Positions 50,302-59,130 of a DNA stretch of 64,000 bases are shown in pieces. The notes beneath the pieces are model-generated. The model searched no databases and was not told where the DNA came from. It saw nothing but the letters and a program-made list of their open reading frames with translations. Both the position numbers and the translations under genes were made by a program. Location: the NCBI GenBank assembly GCA_905233285.1, contig CAJODY010000015.1, positions 1 through 64,000 of the forward strand, in the 5' to 3' direction. Within the stretch, counting starts at the first letter, position 1, and each line of letters opens with the position of its first letter. The stretch comes from an uncultured Bacteroidaceae bacterium. Lineage in GTDB: Bacteria > Bacteroidota > Bacteroidia > Bacteroidales > Bacteroidaceae.

Positions 50302-50829
50302 ATGAAACGAATTGCATTTACATTAGTTTGCATCATGTTTGCAGCAGGCGTGATGGCACAGGAACCGAACGACAAGGGAGCAAGGAAGCACAACCAGTTC
50401 TCACCTGAGAAGTATTACAAGCACATGGAGGAGTACATCACGAAGGAGGCAAACCTGACGGATGAGGAAAAGACGAAGTTCTTCCCTGTGTTCAAGGAAA
50501 TGCTGGAGGCTCAGCGTAAGATTGTAGAGCAGGAACGCGAGATGATGAAGTCGTACAGGACTGCAAAGACGGAGTCGGATTTTCAGAAGCTAATTGAAAA
50601 GACTACCGAACTGCAGGTTGAGAACAAAAAGATTGAACAGACTTACTACAAGAAGTTCGGAAAGGTGCTGACATGGGAGAAGGTATGCAAGGTGCGCATA
50701 GCACAGACGAAGTTCAACATGCACGCACTGAGACGGTTCTCACCAAAGCAGGGAAATCACGGAAGAGGACATTTCGACAAACACGGAAAAGGCAAAAAGG
50801 ACGGAAAACAGCACAATCCTAACGCCTAA
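50302..50829 (+). CDS. Periplasmic Spy/CpxP-like helical protein with His-rich tail
   Basis: 175 residues. Signal peptide MKRIAFTLVCIMFAAGVMAQ, then a long helical region of heavily charged repeats (EEYITKEANLTDEEKTKFFPVFKEM) like the LTxxQ-type periplasmic chaperones, and a His/Lys/Gly-rich C-terminus (HGRGHFDKHGKGKKDGK) that may bind metal. Likely the output gene of the upstream ECF system, sensing envelope stress; that is inferred from position. Its stop overlaps the convergent HAD gene stop by 4 nt. Confidence 0.7.
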   Translation: MKRIAFTLVCIMFAAGVMAQEPNDKGARKHNQFSPEKYYKHMEEYITKEANLTDEEKTKFFPVFKEMLEAQRKIVEQEREMMKSYRTAKTESDFQKLIEKTTELQVENKKIEQTYYKKFGKVLTWEKVCKVRIAQTKFNMHALRRFSPKQGNHGRGHFDKHGKGKKDGKQHNPNA

Positions 50830-51641
50830 GAAAGTAAGAACGTATTAACCACATGAGCGACTCCGTCGGCTTCGTTACTCAAAGTAATGTAGTCGGCGGA
50901 TTGCTTTACCTGGTCGTTTGCGTTCTCCATAGCCACACCGAGTCCGGCATAACGAATCATGGAAATGTCGTTATAGCCATCGCCACAGGCAATCAGCGAA
51001 CTGCGGTCAAGACCCAGATGCGACAGTATGACCTGGAGACACGCAGCCTTGTCGATACCAGCAGGAACGACTTCGAGGTAGAACGGCTCGCTGCGGTAGG
51101 CTACTGCCCTACCCTCCAATGCGGCATTGAGTCGGGGTTCGAACTCCTGCAAACGCTCAGGTTCACCGACTATCATACATTTGAATATGGGATATCGGAT
51201 GCCCTGAAGAAATGAAGGTACGACGGTGAGCTGCATCCGATTACGCTTGGAAGAGAGAAGGATGTAGTGATTATTTTTCGTTTCGGTAATGATTTCGGAA
51301 CCGCAGTAGGTCATGACATCGACTCCGGCACGGCGGCATGCCTCGTAAATAACTGGTATGGATTCGTCAGGAAGAGGTTTTTCGTATATCCTCGACTTTG
51401 TCTGCCAATCCCATATCTCTCCACCGTTGTATGCAAGGACGTAGCCTCCGTAGTCGGCAAGACGGAGCTGATCGGCTATAGGACTTATGCCGAAAGCAGG
51501 ACGCCCGGATGCTATAACAATCCGAATGCCCTGCTTCTGTGCCTGAATCAGCGTCTGCTGAGTATATTCTGAGATGGAACGGTCGTTGCGTGCCAGTGTC
51601 CCATCAATATCGAGTGCAAGTATTCTGTATTTATCCTGCAT
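50826..51641 (-). CDS. Cof-type HAD hydrolase
   Basis: 271 residues. HAD motifs: ALDIDGTL near residues 9-16 (D11 and D13), ASGR near 43, a lysine in the cap, and GDGYNDISMIRYAG near 218. Such enzymes dephosphorylate sugar phosphates or flavin nucleotides. It overlaps the GDP-fucose synthase gene by 11 nt at its 5' end. Confidence 0.88.
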   Translation of the reverse strand: MQDKYRILALDIDGTLARNDRSISEYTQQTLIQAQKQGIRIVIASGRPAFGISPIADQLRLADYGGYVLAYNGGEIWDWQTKSRIYEKPLPDESIPVIYEACRRAGVDVMTYCGSEIITETKNNHYILLSSKRNRMQLTVVPSFLQGIRYPIFKCMIVGEPERLQEFEPRLNAALEGRAVAYRSEPFYLEVVPAGIDKAACLQVILSHLGLDRSSLIACGDGYNDISMIRYAGLGVAMENANDQVKQSADYITLSNEADGVAHVVNTFLLS

Positions 51642-52830
51642 GCTGATGGTTTATGCAGATGCCTTTGAGATACCACTCATAGAGACGGTGGATGCCCTCG
51701 TCGATTTCAATCTTATGATGCCAGCCAAGACGATGGAGTTTGGTCGGGTCGGTAAGTTTCTTCATAGTTCCATCTGGTTTACTACGATCCCAACGGAGTT
51801 CACCCTTAAATCCGATTTCTACCATTATCTTCTCGGCTACTTCACGGATGGAAATTTCTTTTCCGGTACCTACGTTGATGTGGCAGTTGCGTATTTCCTT
51901 TATTCCGTCACGGTTGTTGACGAAGGTCTGGTTTTCGATAATGTCGTTGAAATCAACGTTGAGAAGACAATAGACAGAGGCATCTGCCATCTCTTCGCTC
52001 CAAAGGAAGTCGCGCATCGGAGCACCGCTGCCCCACAGGGTGACCGCTTCGGGTGTGATGCCATAGTGGCGCAGAACCTGAAGAATGGTGTATTCATCGC
52101 TCATGGCAGTAGCCATAATGGTCTGCGTAGCCTTGGAGAGGTCGGCAGAGGGTGCTCCCTGGCCATCTACCATACGAGGCACTTTCATGCTGACGGGACG
52201 GAGTCCGAGATCTTTGCGAACAGCATCCCAGTCGCCTTCGTTCAGACATTTTGCAAGGTATATCTTACGAATCATGGCAGGCAGTACGTGACTATTCTCG
52301 AGATGAAAATTATCGTTCGGACCGTAAAGATTGGTAGGCATGACTGCTATGTAGTTGGTGCCATACTGGAGATTGAATGATTCGCACATCTTCATACCTG
52401 CTATCTTGGCGATGGCATAGGGTTCGTTGGTATATTCCAGAGGTGATGTAAGCAGGCAGTCCTCGGGCATCGGCTGTGGAGCCTCTCCTGGATATATACA
52501 TGTGGAGCCAAGGAAGAGGAGTTTCTTTACTCCGTGTTTCCATGCCTCACCTATCACGTTCTGCTGAATCTGTAGGTTCTGATATATGAAATCGGCACGA
52601 TACTGAAGGTTTGCCATGATACCGCCGACATGAGCCGCAGCAAGGACTACTGCATCGGGACGCACGGTATCGAAAAACTCCTTTACTGCAACAGGGTCAA
52701 GTAGGTCGAGTTCGCTATGCGACTTACCTACGAGATTATTATATCCTTTGTCCTTGAGATTGTTCCATATGGCTGAACCCACCAATCCGCGGTGACCGGC
52801 TATGAATATCTTACTCTCTTTGTCTAACAT
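51631..52830 (-). CDS. fcl: GDP-L-fucose synthase
   Basis: 399 residues; longer than E. coli Fcl (about 320), as often in Bacteroidetes because of an insert around residues 190-240. Rossmann start IFIAGHRGLVGSAIW, AAHVGGIMAN, SSTCIYP-type motif (GSTCIYPGEAPQPMPE), and the catalytic YAIAKIAG Y-x3-K. It makes GDP-L-fucose from the GDP-4-keto-6-deoxymannose product of Gmd, whose gene is not in view. Gene order and overlap with HAD suggest one operon from bamD. Confidence 0.93.
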   Translation of the reverse strand: MLDKESKIFIAGHRGLVGSAIWNNLKDKGYNNLVGKSHSELDLLDPVAVKEFFDTVRPDAVVLAAAHVGGIMANLQYRADFIYQNLQIQQNVIGEAWKHGVKKLLFLGSTCIYPGEAPQPMPEDCLLTSPLEYTNEPYAIAKIAGMKMCESFNLQYGTNYIAVMPTNLYGPNDNFHLENSHVLPAMIRKIYLAKCLNEGDWDAVRKDLGLRPVSMKVPRMVDGQGAPSADLSKATQTIMATAMSDEYTILQVLRHYGITPEAVTLWGSGAPMRDFLWSEEMADASVYCLLNVDFNDIIENQTFVNNRDGIKEIRNCHINVGTGKEISIREVAEKIMVEIGFKGELRWDRSKPDGTMKKLTDPTKLHRLGWHHKIEIDEGIHRLYEWYLKGICINHQHAG

Positions 52831-52855
52831 TTCAAAAAAAACTGGAATGGAGCGG

Positions 52856-53341
52856 TTATCTTAGTCTGTCAAGTGAACGCACGAGTGCTTCATCCTTGCG
52901 TATGCCGTGAATTGCAAGGCCGTTCAGTATGAAGCAAAGCACGGGAAAGAGTGTCGCAAAACGGATATGAAACGACAATGGTGCTGATGGTTGAACGAGT
53001 TGCAGATTTTCGTTGTAGAAATATGCAAACAGGATGTATGTGGCGATGTAGCCAAACAGCATGATGTTGCTGATGATGACAAGACGCAGCTGACGCATAC
53101 GTTTGCGGAAAAGCATGATGCTGAGGAGACTGAGCAGGATGACAATAATCAGCAATACTCCCAAAGCATAAGGGCCTACACTGGAGTAAGCGGAGTAGGC
53201 TCCAAATGAGGAGAATGCAAAATTACTGAAGGATGCAACAGTCTCGTCGTTGCTTGTGTAATACCCTATCTGAGATACGAGACAGACGAACGAAAGTATG
53301 ACTACAAGCAGGAGATATACTGTTTGGATACGTTGTATCAT
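52856..53341 (-). CDS. DUF4293 membrane protein
   Basis: 161 residues with four hydrophobic helices (LLLVVILSFVCLVSQIGYY; GPYALGVLLIIVILLSLLS; and two more), the layout of DUF4293. No known function; a regular neighbour of rpoZ and bamD in Bacteroidetes. Its start overlaps the rpoZ stop by 4 nt and its stop is 25 nt before fcl. Confidence 0.85.
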   Translation of the reverse strand: MIQRIQTVYLLLVVILSFVCLVSQIGYYTSNDETVASFSNFAFSSFGAYSAYSSVGPYALGVLLIIVILLSLLSIMLFRKRMRQLRLVIISNIMLFGYIATYILFAYFYNENLQLVQPSAPLSFHIRFATLFPVLCFILNGLAIHGIRKDEALVRSLDRLR

Positions 53342-53670
53342 ATCATCTCTCTTTCTTTGCTGGGATTGCGATAGTACACCTTGCCTTCAAGAAATTCCTG
53401 AGTTGCAATGAGTGTAGGCTTTGGCAGACGCTCGTAGTAACGCGAAATCTGAATCTGCTCTTCGTTCTCGAATATCTCTTCGAGATTGTCCTGAGACGAA
53501 CCGAATTCCTGCAGTTTGCGAGTCAGTTCCTCTTTCATGGCAGTGGAGATCTGATTTGCACGTTTACCAAGAATTGCAACTGTTTCATAGATGTTGCCAG
53601 TGTCCTTACATAAATCCATCAAATCACGTGTAACTGTGTTTGTTGGTGCATTTGTTTTCTTAAAATCCAT
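53338..53670 (-). CDS. rpoZ: RNA polymerase omega subunit
   Basis: 110 residues, the usual Bacteroidetes form: NTVTRDLMDLCKDTGNIYETVAIL at the start and KRANQIS for the RNAP contact. It stabilises the beta-prime subunit. Followed by a 4-nt overlap with the DUF4293 gene. Confidence 0.92.
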   Translation of the reverse strand: MDFKKTNAPTNTVTRDLMDLCKDTGNIYETVAILGKRANQISTAMKEELTRKLQEFGSSQDNLEEIFENEEQIQISRYYERLPKPTLIATQEFLEGKVYYRNPSKEREMI

Positions 53671-53700
53671 ATTTAATCTTATAAGTTTGTTTGCTGTTTA

Positions 53701-54543
53701 TCAATTGATTTCCTTATCCTTTACCGGGTTGCGAGCTACAGAGTATTTGTATATCTTGTTTGCTTCGTTGATATATTTGCTCTCTGGGAATTCGTTTTTG
53801 AAACCGAAATATTCATCAATCGTCTCTCTGTATCGCTCTTCTTTCTTGGATGCCACACTCTTGTTTGCAAGGCGATAACGGGCACGCAGTATCATCATCA
53901 TCAAATCTTCACGATGCTTAGTGTAAGGATAAGTCTTCAGAGTATTCTCTGCCGTGATGATGCATGCTTCGTAATTGCTGCCACCGTTGACACAGTTTCC
54001 TGTATAGGAACCGAGATTATAGTATAGCAAAGCAGACTGGTATTCTTTCTCTGCCAGTCGGTTACGCAACTCCTCAAGCATTGCGTACACCTCGTCACGT
54101 TTGTTGCTGTAAGGATAGAAGTCGAGAAATTCGAGAAGTGTATTGATGGCAGTAATTGTAGGAGTCTGGTCGAGACGTATATCGGGCGACTCCATATAAG
54201 AGGCCTTACCACTAAAGAATCGTGCCAGTTCGGTATATGTTCCCTTTGTGTATGTTTTGTAATAACGGTCAAGATACAACGTAGCTGTCTCATAATCGCC
54301 CATATTGTAGAAACACATGCCTAGCATAAAAAGCGATTCCTCACCTTTTTCGGTACCTTTGAGCAGCATCACCATGTCTTCAAGCAACTGACTACATTTT
54401 CCATAACTACCCGATGCGTAATATTCCTTAGCAGCCTCGTATTTATAATCGTAGTCCATACTTTTTACCACTTCATTGTAGGATGTCTTACACGAAACAA
54501 ATAAAACAGCCGAAATCGCAAAAATTATACTCTTAAACTTCAT
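53701..54543 (-). CDS. bamD: BamD-like outer-membrane assembly lipoprotein
   Basis: 280 residues from the ATG at 54543 (MKFKSIIFAISAVLFVSC, a lipobox; an ATG at 54564 would place extra residues ahead of it). After the Cys a series of TPR-like helical repeats (YYASGSYGKCSQLLED, YNMGDYETATLYLDRYYKTY) covers the protein. It is the lipoprotein part of the BAM complex that folds outer-membrane proteins. First gene of a minus-strand operon with rpoZ 30 nt downstream. Confidence 0.9.
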   Translation of the reverse strand: MKFKSIIFAISAVLFVSCKTSYNEVVKSMDYDYKYEAAKEYYASGSYGKCSQLLEDMVMLLKGTEKGEESLFMLGMCFYNMGDYETATLYLDRYYKTYTKGTYTELARFFSGKASYMESPDIRLDQTPTITAINTLLEFLDFYPYSNKRDEVYAMLEELRNRLAEKEYQSALLYYNLGSYTGNCVNGGSNYEACIITAENTLKTYPYTKHREDLMMMILRARYRLANKSVASKKEERYRETIDEYFGFKNEFPESKYINEANKIYKYSVARNPVKDKEIN

Positions 54544-54561
54544 AGTGCCTAAAAAATCGTG

Positions 54562-54569
54562 CAAATGTA
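54562..54569 (-). promoter_or_regulatory. -7 box of the bamD operon
   Basis: CAAATGTA reads TACATTTG on the minus strand, 18 nt before the bamD ATG. Confidence 0.5.
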
Positions 54570-54663
54570 CACATTATTATATACAAAAGCAACCTGGAAG
54601 AGATAAAACCTGATTTTTTTTCAAAATTTTCAAACTTGTATCGCTCAGTAACGACAAAAAGCG

Positions 54664-54671
54664 TAATTTTG
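54664..54671 (+). promoter_or_regulatory. -7 box of uvrB
   Basis: TAATTTTG, matching TAnnTTTG, 10 nt before the ATG at 54682. The short leader is typical for this group. Confidence 0.5.
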
Positions 54672-54681
54672 CAGACATATT

Positions 54682-56688
54682 ATGGAATTCAAGCTCACAT
54701 CGAAATACAAACCTACAGGTGACCAACCAGAGGCAATAAAACAACTCACGGAAAGTGTACGTGAGGGGGACGATGCCATGGTGCTGCTGGGAGTGACAGG
54801 TTCTGGTAAAACATTTACTATTGCCAATGTGATTCAGAACGTGGGACGCCCTACCCTTATTCTCAGCCACAACAAGACCCTGGCACATCAGCTATATACG
54901 GAGATGAAGAATTTCTTTCCAGACAATGCCGTAGAGTATTATGTGAGCTACTATGATTACTACCAGCCTGAAGCATATATTCCCTCGACAGATACATACA
55001 TAGAGAAAGATCTGGCAATAAACGAAGAGGTGGACAGGCTGCGACTGGCTGCTACATCGTCGCTACTGTCAGGAAGACGTGATGTCATAGTCGTATCATC
55101 TGTTTCGTGCATCTATGGCATGGGTTCCCCGATGGACTTCAGCGAGAACATTATCGACATCCGCATAGGACAACGGACGGAGCTGAACAGTTTCCTGCGA
55201 CGACTGGTTGACAGCCTTTATGTCAGAAACGATATAGAGCTGTCGAGAGGTCACTTCAGAGTGCATGGAGAGACTGTTGACATTGCACTTGCATACGACG
55301 AAAAAATTGTTCGGATAAACTTTGCTTGGGACGAGATTGAAAGTATTAAAGAAGTAGATAAAGAAACTGGCGCAACTATCACATCTTTTGAGGATTATAG
55401 AGTATATCCTGCGAACATATTTATGACGTCTAAAGAGAAAACACTACGTGCAATTCACATGATTGAAGACGACCTACATGAGCGGATAAAATTCTATGAA
55501 TCGATAGGTGATACAGCCAAGGCGCAACTGATAGAAATGAGGGTGACCAACGACCTGGAAATGATACGAGAACTGGGGCATTGTTCAGGTATTGAAAATT
55601 ATTCGAGATATTTCGACGGACGCAACGCGGGAGAACGCCCTTATTGTCTGCTCGACTTCTTCCCGAAGGATTTCCTGCTTGTAGTGGATGAAAGCCATGA
55701 GTCGATACCTCAGATTCGTGCCATGTATGGAGGCGACCGAAAACGTAAGACTACACTCGTAGAATACGGCTACCGACTGCCGGCTGCATTGGATAACCGA
55801 CCACTGCAGTTTGACGAATTCGAATCGATGACTCCGCAGACAATCTATGTCAGTGCAACACCGGCTGAATATGAACTGGAACGAGCCGGAGGTGTCGTGG
55901 TAGAACAGCTGATACGTCCGACCGGACTACTCGACCCCAAGATTGAGGTTCGACCCACTCAGAATCAAGTGGATGACCTCATGGAGGAGATACAGGTAAG
56001 AATAGAACGGGGTGAACGGACGCTCGTCACTACCCTGACGAAACGAATGGCGGAAGAATTATCGGAATACCTGTTGGACAATGGTGTGAGTTGTAGTTAC
56101 ATACACAGCGACGTGGACACTTTTGAGCGAGTGGAGATATTGGAAAAACTGCGTAGCGGAGATTTCGACGTGGTGGTTGGAGTAAACCTGCTGAGAGAAG
56201 GACTTGACTTACCGGAAGTGTCGCTAGTTGCAATACTCGATGCCGACAAAGAAGGATTTTTGCGAAGCCACCGAAGTCTGACCCAGACCATAGGACGTGC
56301 AGCACGTAATATAAACGGAATGGCAATACTGTATGGCGACAAGATAACGGAAAGCATGCGACTGACCATAGAGGAGACTAACCGACGAAGGGAGAAGCAA
56401 ATGGCTTACAACGAGGAACACGGCATCACACCGACTCAGATTAAGAAAGCATATACGGCTATCCGCAATCACAAACCTGTCGAATACATCGGCAACGCTT
56501 ATATCGAAGAGAATAATATCATGGCCGCAGAAGACCCTGTTCGTCAGGTTATGAGCGAAGATCAGATAAAACAATCGATTGAAAAGACCAGGAGATTGAT
56601 GCAGGAAGCTGCGAAGAAACTTGATTTTCAGCAGGCTGCTCTGTATCGTGACGAAATGCTCCAACTCATGAAACTGGCAGAACAATGA
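54682..56688 (+). CDS. uvrB: Excinuclease ABC subunit B
   Basis: 668 residues, full length. Walker A GVTGSGKT at residues 37-44; the beta-hairpin YYVSYYDYYQPEAYIP near 92 that probes DNA damage; LLVVDESHES near 332; helicase motifs DLPEVSLVAILDADKEGFLRS and QTIGRAARN; a C-terminal UvrC-binding helix (KSIEKTRRLMQEAAKKLDF-like). It verifies damage and loads UvrC in nucleotide excision repair. The next gene starts 4 nt before its stop. Confidence 0.96.
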   Translation: MEFKLTSKYKPTGDQPEAIKQLTESVREGDDAMVLLGVTGSGKTFTIANVIQNVGRPTLILSHNKTLAHQLYTEMKNFFPDNAVEYYVSYYDYYQPEAYIPSTDTYIEKDLAINEEVDRLRLAATSSLLSGRRDVIVVSSVSCIYGMGSPMDFSENIIDIRIGQRTELNSFLRRLVDSLYVRNDIELSRGHFRVHGETVDIALAYDEKIVRINFAWDEIESIKEVDKETGATITSFEDYRVYPANIFMTSKEKTLRAIHMIEDDLHERIKFYESIGDTAKAQLIEMRVTNDLEMIRELGHCSGIENYSRYFDGRNAGERPYCLLDFFPKDFLLVVDESHESIPQIRAMYGGDRKRKTTLVEYGYRLPAALDNRPLQFDEFESMTPQTIYVSATPAEYELERAGGVVVEQLIRPTGLLDPKIEVRPTQNQVDDLMEEIQVRIERGERTLVTTLTKRMAEELSEYLLDNGVSCSYIHSDVDTFERVEILEKLRSGDFDVVVGVNLLREGLDLPEVSLVAILDADKEGFLRSHRSLTQTIGRAARNINGMAILYGDKITESMRLTIEETNRRREKQMAYNEEHGITPTQIKKAYTAIRNHKPVEYIGNAYIEENNIMAAEDPVRQVMSEDQIKQSIEKTRRLMQEAAKKLDFQQAALYRDEMLQLMKLAEQ

Positions 56689-57623
56689 GAGCATCGCTGA
56701 CACTTCCGATAGCAATCATTACTGGCATAATCAGCTATTTTGCTTATGTCAGCATCCATGCTTTGGACTACACCCATCAGGCTGTAAGTCAAATCATTGC
56801 ATATCTGCAACCGGCATTACTATTCGTCATGCTTTTTGTCTCTTTTTGCAAAGTATCTCCCAAAGAACTCCGTCCCAAACGATGGATGCTCAAGATGCTG
56901 GGATTTCAAATAATCAGTTTCTCGCTATTGGGAACTCTGATAATCTGTATACAGGACATAGCAGGGAAGGCTGTGATAGAATCGCTGATGATTTGTCTGA
57001 TATGCCCTACTGCCACAGCGGCATCAGTGGTAACTACAAAACTGAAAGGAAACCCTTCGACCGTCGTCAGCTATACATGTCTTATAAATCTTGCAGCTGC
57101 AATTGCGATACCTTCAGTGGTTTCATTTATCCATGAAAAAAACATGGAATATGACTTCATCACTTCCTTCACTCTCATTATCGGCAAAGTTTTCCCCCTA
57201 CTTATACTCCCTCTTCTGCTTGCGTGGCTTGTCAAATATATGTTTCCCAATATCCACCGCAGGATAGTAAGTTACAAAGATTTGGCTTTCAATCTTTGGG
57301 CTGTTGCTTTAACTTTAGCAATTGCTATTACGATGAAAGCCATAACCCACACCGACAAATCTTTTATAGAGCTGACTTGTATTGCCTTGGCATCACTCTT
57401 ATCGTGCTGCATACAATTCTATATCGGACGTAGAATAGGGAAACAACATAACGAGCCCATAGCCGGAGCACAGAGTTTGGGACAAAAGAACACCATTTTT
57501 GCTATTTGGGTGGGTTATACTTTTCTTGACCCTGTCACAGCAATGGCTGGCGGGTTCTACTCCGTATGGCACAATGTCATAAATTCATGGCAACTATATA
57601 AGACTGGCAAGAATAATTATTAA
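56685..57623 (+). CDS. Bile acid:sodium symporter (SBF)-family transporter
   Basis: 312 residues with about nine hydrophobic helices. Landmarks resemble the SBF/YocS group: LQPALLFVMLFVSF near 42, ICPTATAASVVTTKLKGN near 106 (a crossover-type Asn/Thr region) and SLGQKNTIFAIWVGYTFLDP near 265. It imports an organic anion with Na+, or exports one; substrate unknown. It overlaps uvrB by 4 nt, so the two genes are likely cotranscribed. Confidence 0.78.
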   Translation: MRASLTLPIAIITGIISYFAYVSIHALDYTHQAVSQIIAYLQPALLFVMLFVSFCKVSPKELRPKRWMLKMLGFQIISFSLLGTLIICIQDIAGKAVIESLMICLICPTATAASVVTTKLKGNPSTVVSYTCLINLAAAIAIPSVVSFIHEKNMEYDFITSFTLIIGKVFPLLILPLLLAWLVKYMFPNIHRRIVSYKDLAFNLWAVALTLAIAITMKAITHTDKSFIELTCIALASLLSCCIQFYIGRRIGKQHNEPIAGAQSLGQKNTIFAIWVGYTFLDPVTAMAGGFYSVWHNVINSWQLYKTGKNNY

Positions 57624-57770
57624 ATTTCAACCCTGTTTTTGCCATGTTAATCTTGCAATAACAGCATTCTTTCAGAGTGATGGAGTTGTGTGTGCGGCAA
57701 CAAAAGAAAAAACACATAAGAAACCATCATTTTTTATGCAATTACTTTTCGTATTTTCTAAGTAAAACTG

Positions 57771-57778
57771 TACCTTTG
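57771..57778 (+). promoter_or_regulatory. -7 box of the galM-ara operon
   Basis: TACCTTTG, 53 nt before the galM ATG at 57832 and downstream of an AT-rich stretch (57700-57770). The nearest -33-like element is TTTTCG, not TTTG. Confidence 0.45.
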
Positions 57779-57831
57779 CGAGGTTATATGTGGAAAGCAC
57801 AGTAATAATTCACAATACTAAAATCTTTTTT

Positions 57832-59067
57832 ATGAGAAACATTAAGAAAATTATGTTAGGAAGTGCTGCAACGGTAGCTCTTCTATGTTCGTGTTGTCAG
57901 CAGCCTGCTCCCGTAGCACCGGAACTGACAAAGTCGGGTATTAATCCTGCAGATTATGACACTATTATTGCAGTGGCATATGACTATGAGAACAATCAGT
58001 TTGTACCCGATACAGCTAATGCGAAGCCTGTATCGCTCTACACCCTGACAAACAAGAATGGCATGGAGGTATGCATCACCAATTTCGGTGGACGTATAGT
58101 CAGCATCATGGTTCCGGACAAAGACGGGAAGTTTGTCGACGTAGCATGCGGATTTGACAAAGTAGAAAATTATTTCCCATGGAACTTCGAAACAGACTTC
58201 GGTTGTTCAGTAGGTCGATATGCCAATCGTATCGACGGTGGAAAATTCACCCTGCCAGGGCAGGACGAGCCGATTGTACTTGACAAGAACAACAATGGTT
58301 TCCATTCTCTTCACGGAGGTTACACCGGATGGCAATATCAGGTTTATGACGTTGTTGAGTCAAGTGAAAACTCACTCACTCTCAAACGCATCTCTCCCGA
58401 TGGCGACAACAACTTCCCAGGTAACGTAGAAGCAGTCGTTAAGTTTGAACTGACGGACAACAACGAAATCGTCATTAACTACGATGCTACTACTGATGCT
58501 CCGACAATCATCAACATGACAAACCACACTTACTTCAATCTGAGCGGTGACTTCAACAACACAATCGATGAGTCAATACTACAGGTAAATGCAGATTACT
58601 ACACTCCTGCCGACGACACTTACATGCCAACAGGTGCTGTTAAGGAAGTGGCTGGAACTGTATTTGACTTCCGTGCTCCGAAGGCTATCGGCACAAACTT
58701 CAACGATGGTGATGCAGAGATTGAAGCTGCAGGAGGCGGTTACGATCACAACTGGTGTTTGAACACAAAGGGCAATCAGGAAGAAATCTGTGCAACCATG
58801 TATGACCCACGTAGCGGAATCAAACTGGATATGTACACTAACGAACCGGGAGTACAGTGCTATACTGCAAACTTCCAAGACGGCACACGTCCGGGTAAAG
58901 GTGGCATAATGTATCAGAAGCACTGTGCCATCTGTCTTGAGAGTCAGAAATATCCTGATTCTCCTAACAAGTACAAACTGTTGGGATGGGAACTCTCTGA
59001 TGCCATCATCACTCCAGAGAAACCTTACCACAGCTATTGTAAATATGCTTTCTCAGTCGAGAAATAA
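57832..59067 (+). CDS. galM: Aldose 1-epimerase (mutarotase) lipoprotein
   Basis: 411 residues from the ATG at 57832 (MRNIKKIMLGSAATVALLCSC, lipobox LLCSC); the ATG at 57790 would place 14 residues before the signal. Mutarotase motifs: NFGGRIVSIMVPDKDG, VGRYANRIDGGKF near 137, GFHSLHGGYTGW, NMTNHTYFNL near 245 and a C-terminal LESQKYPDSPN stretch. It interconverts alpha and beta forms of aldoses at the cell surface or periplasm. First gene of the pentose operon with the SSS symporter. Confidence 0.9.
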   Translation: MRNIKKIMLGSAATVALLCSCCQQPAPVAPELTKSGINPADYDTIIAVAYDYENNQFVPDTANAKPVSLYTLTNKNGMEVCITNFGGRIVSIMVPDKDGKFVDVACGFDKVENYFPWNFETDFGCSVGRYANRIDGGKFTLPGQDEPIVLDKNNNGFHSLHGGYTGWQYQVYDVVESSENSLTLKRISPDGDNNFPGNVEAVVKFELTDNNEIVINYDATTDAPTIINMTNHTYFNLSGDFNNTIDESILQVNADYYTPADDTYMPTGAVKEVAGTVFDFRAPKAIGTNFNDGDAEIEAAGGGYDHNWCLNTKGNQEEICATMYDPRSGIKLDMYTNEPGVQCYTANFQDGTRPGKGGIMYQKHCAICLESQKYPDSPNKYKLLGWELSDAIITPEKPYHSYCKYAFSVEK

Positions 59068-59130
59068 AGAAAGAATTATTCAAAACATCATAAAACAAAT
59101 TGAATTATAAACTTCTAAACAACTAAACTT

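Noticed and set aside
57790-57831. Earlier start for the galM lipoprotein
   Set aside because: It would put 14 residues in front of a complete lipoprotein signal.
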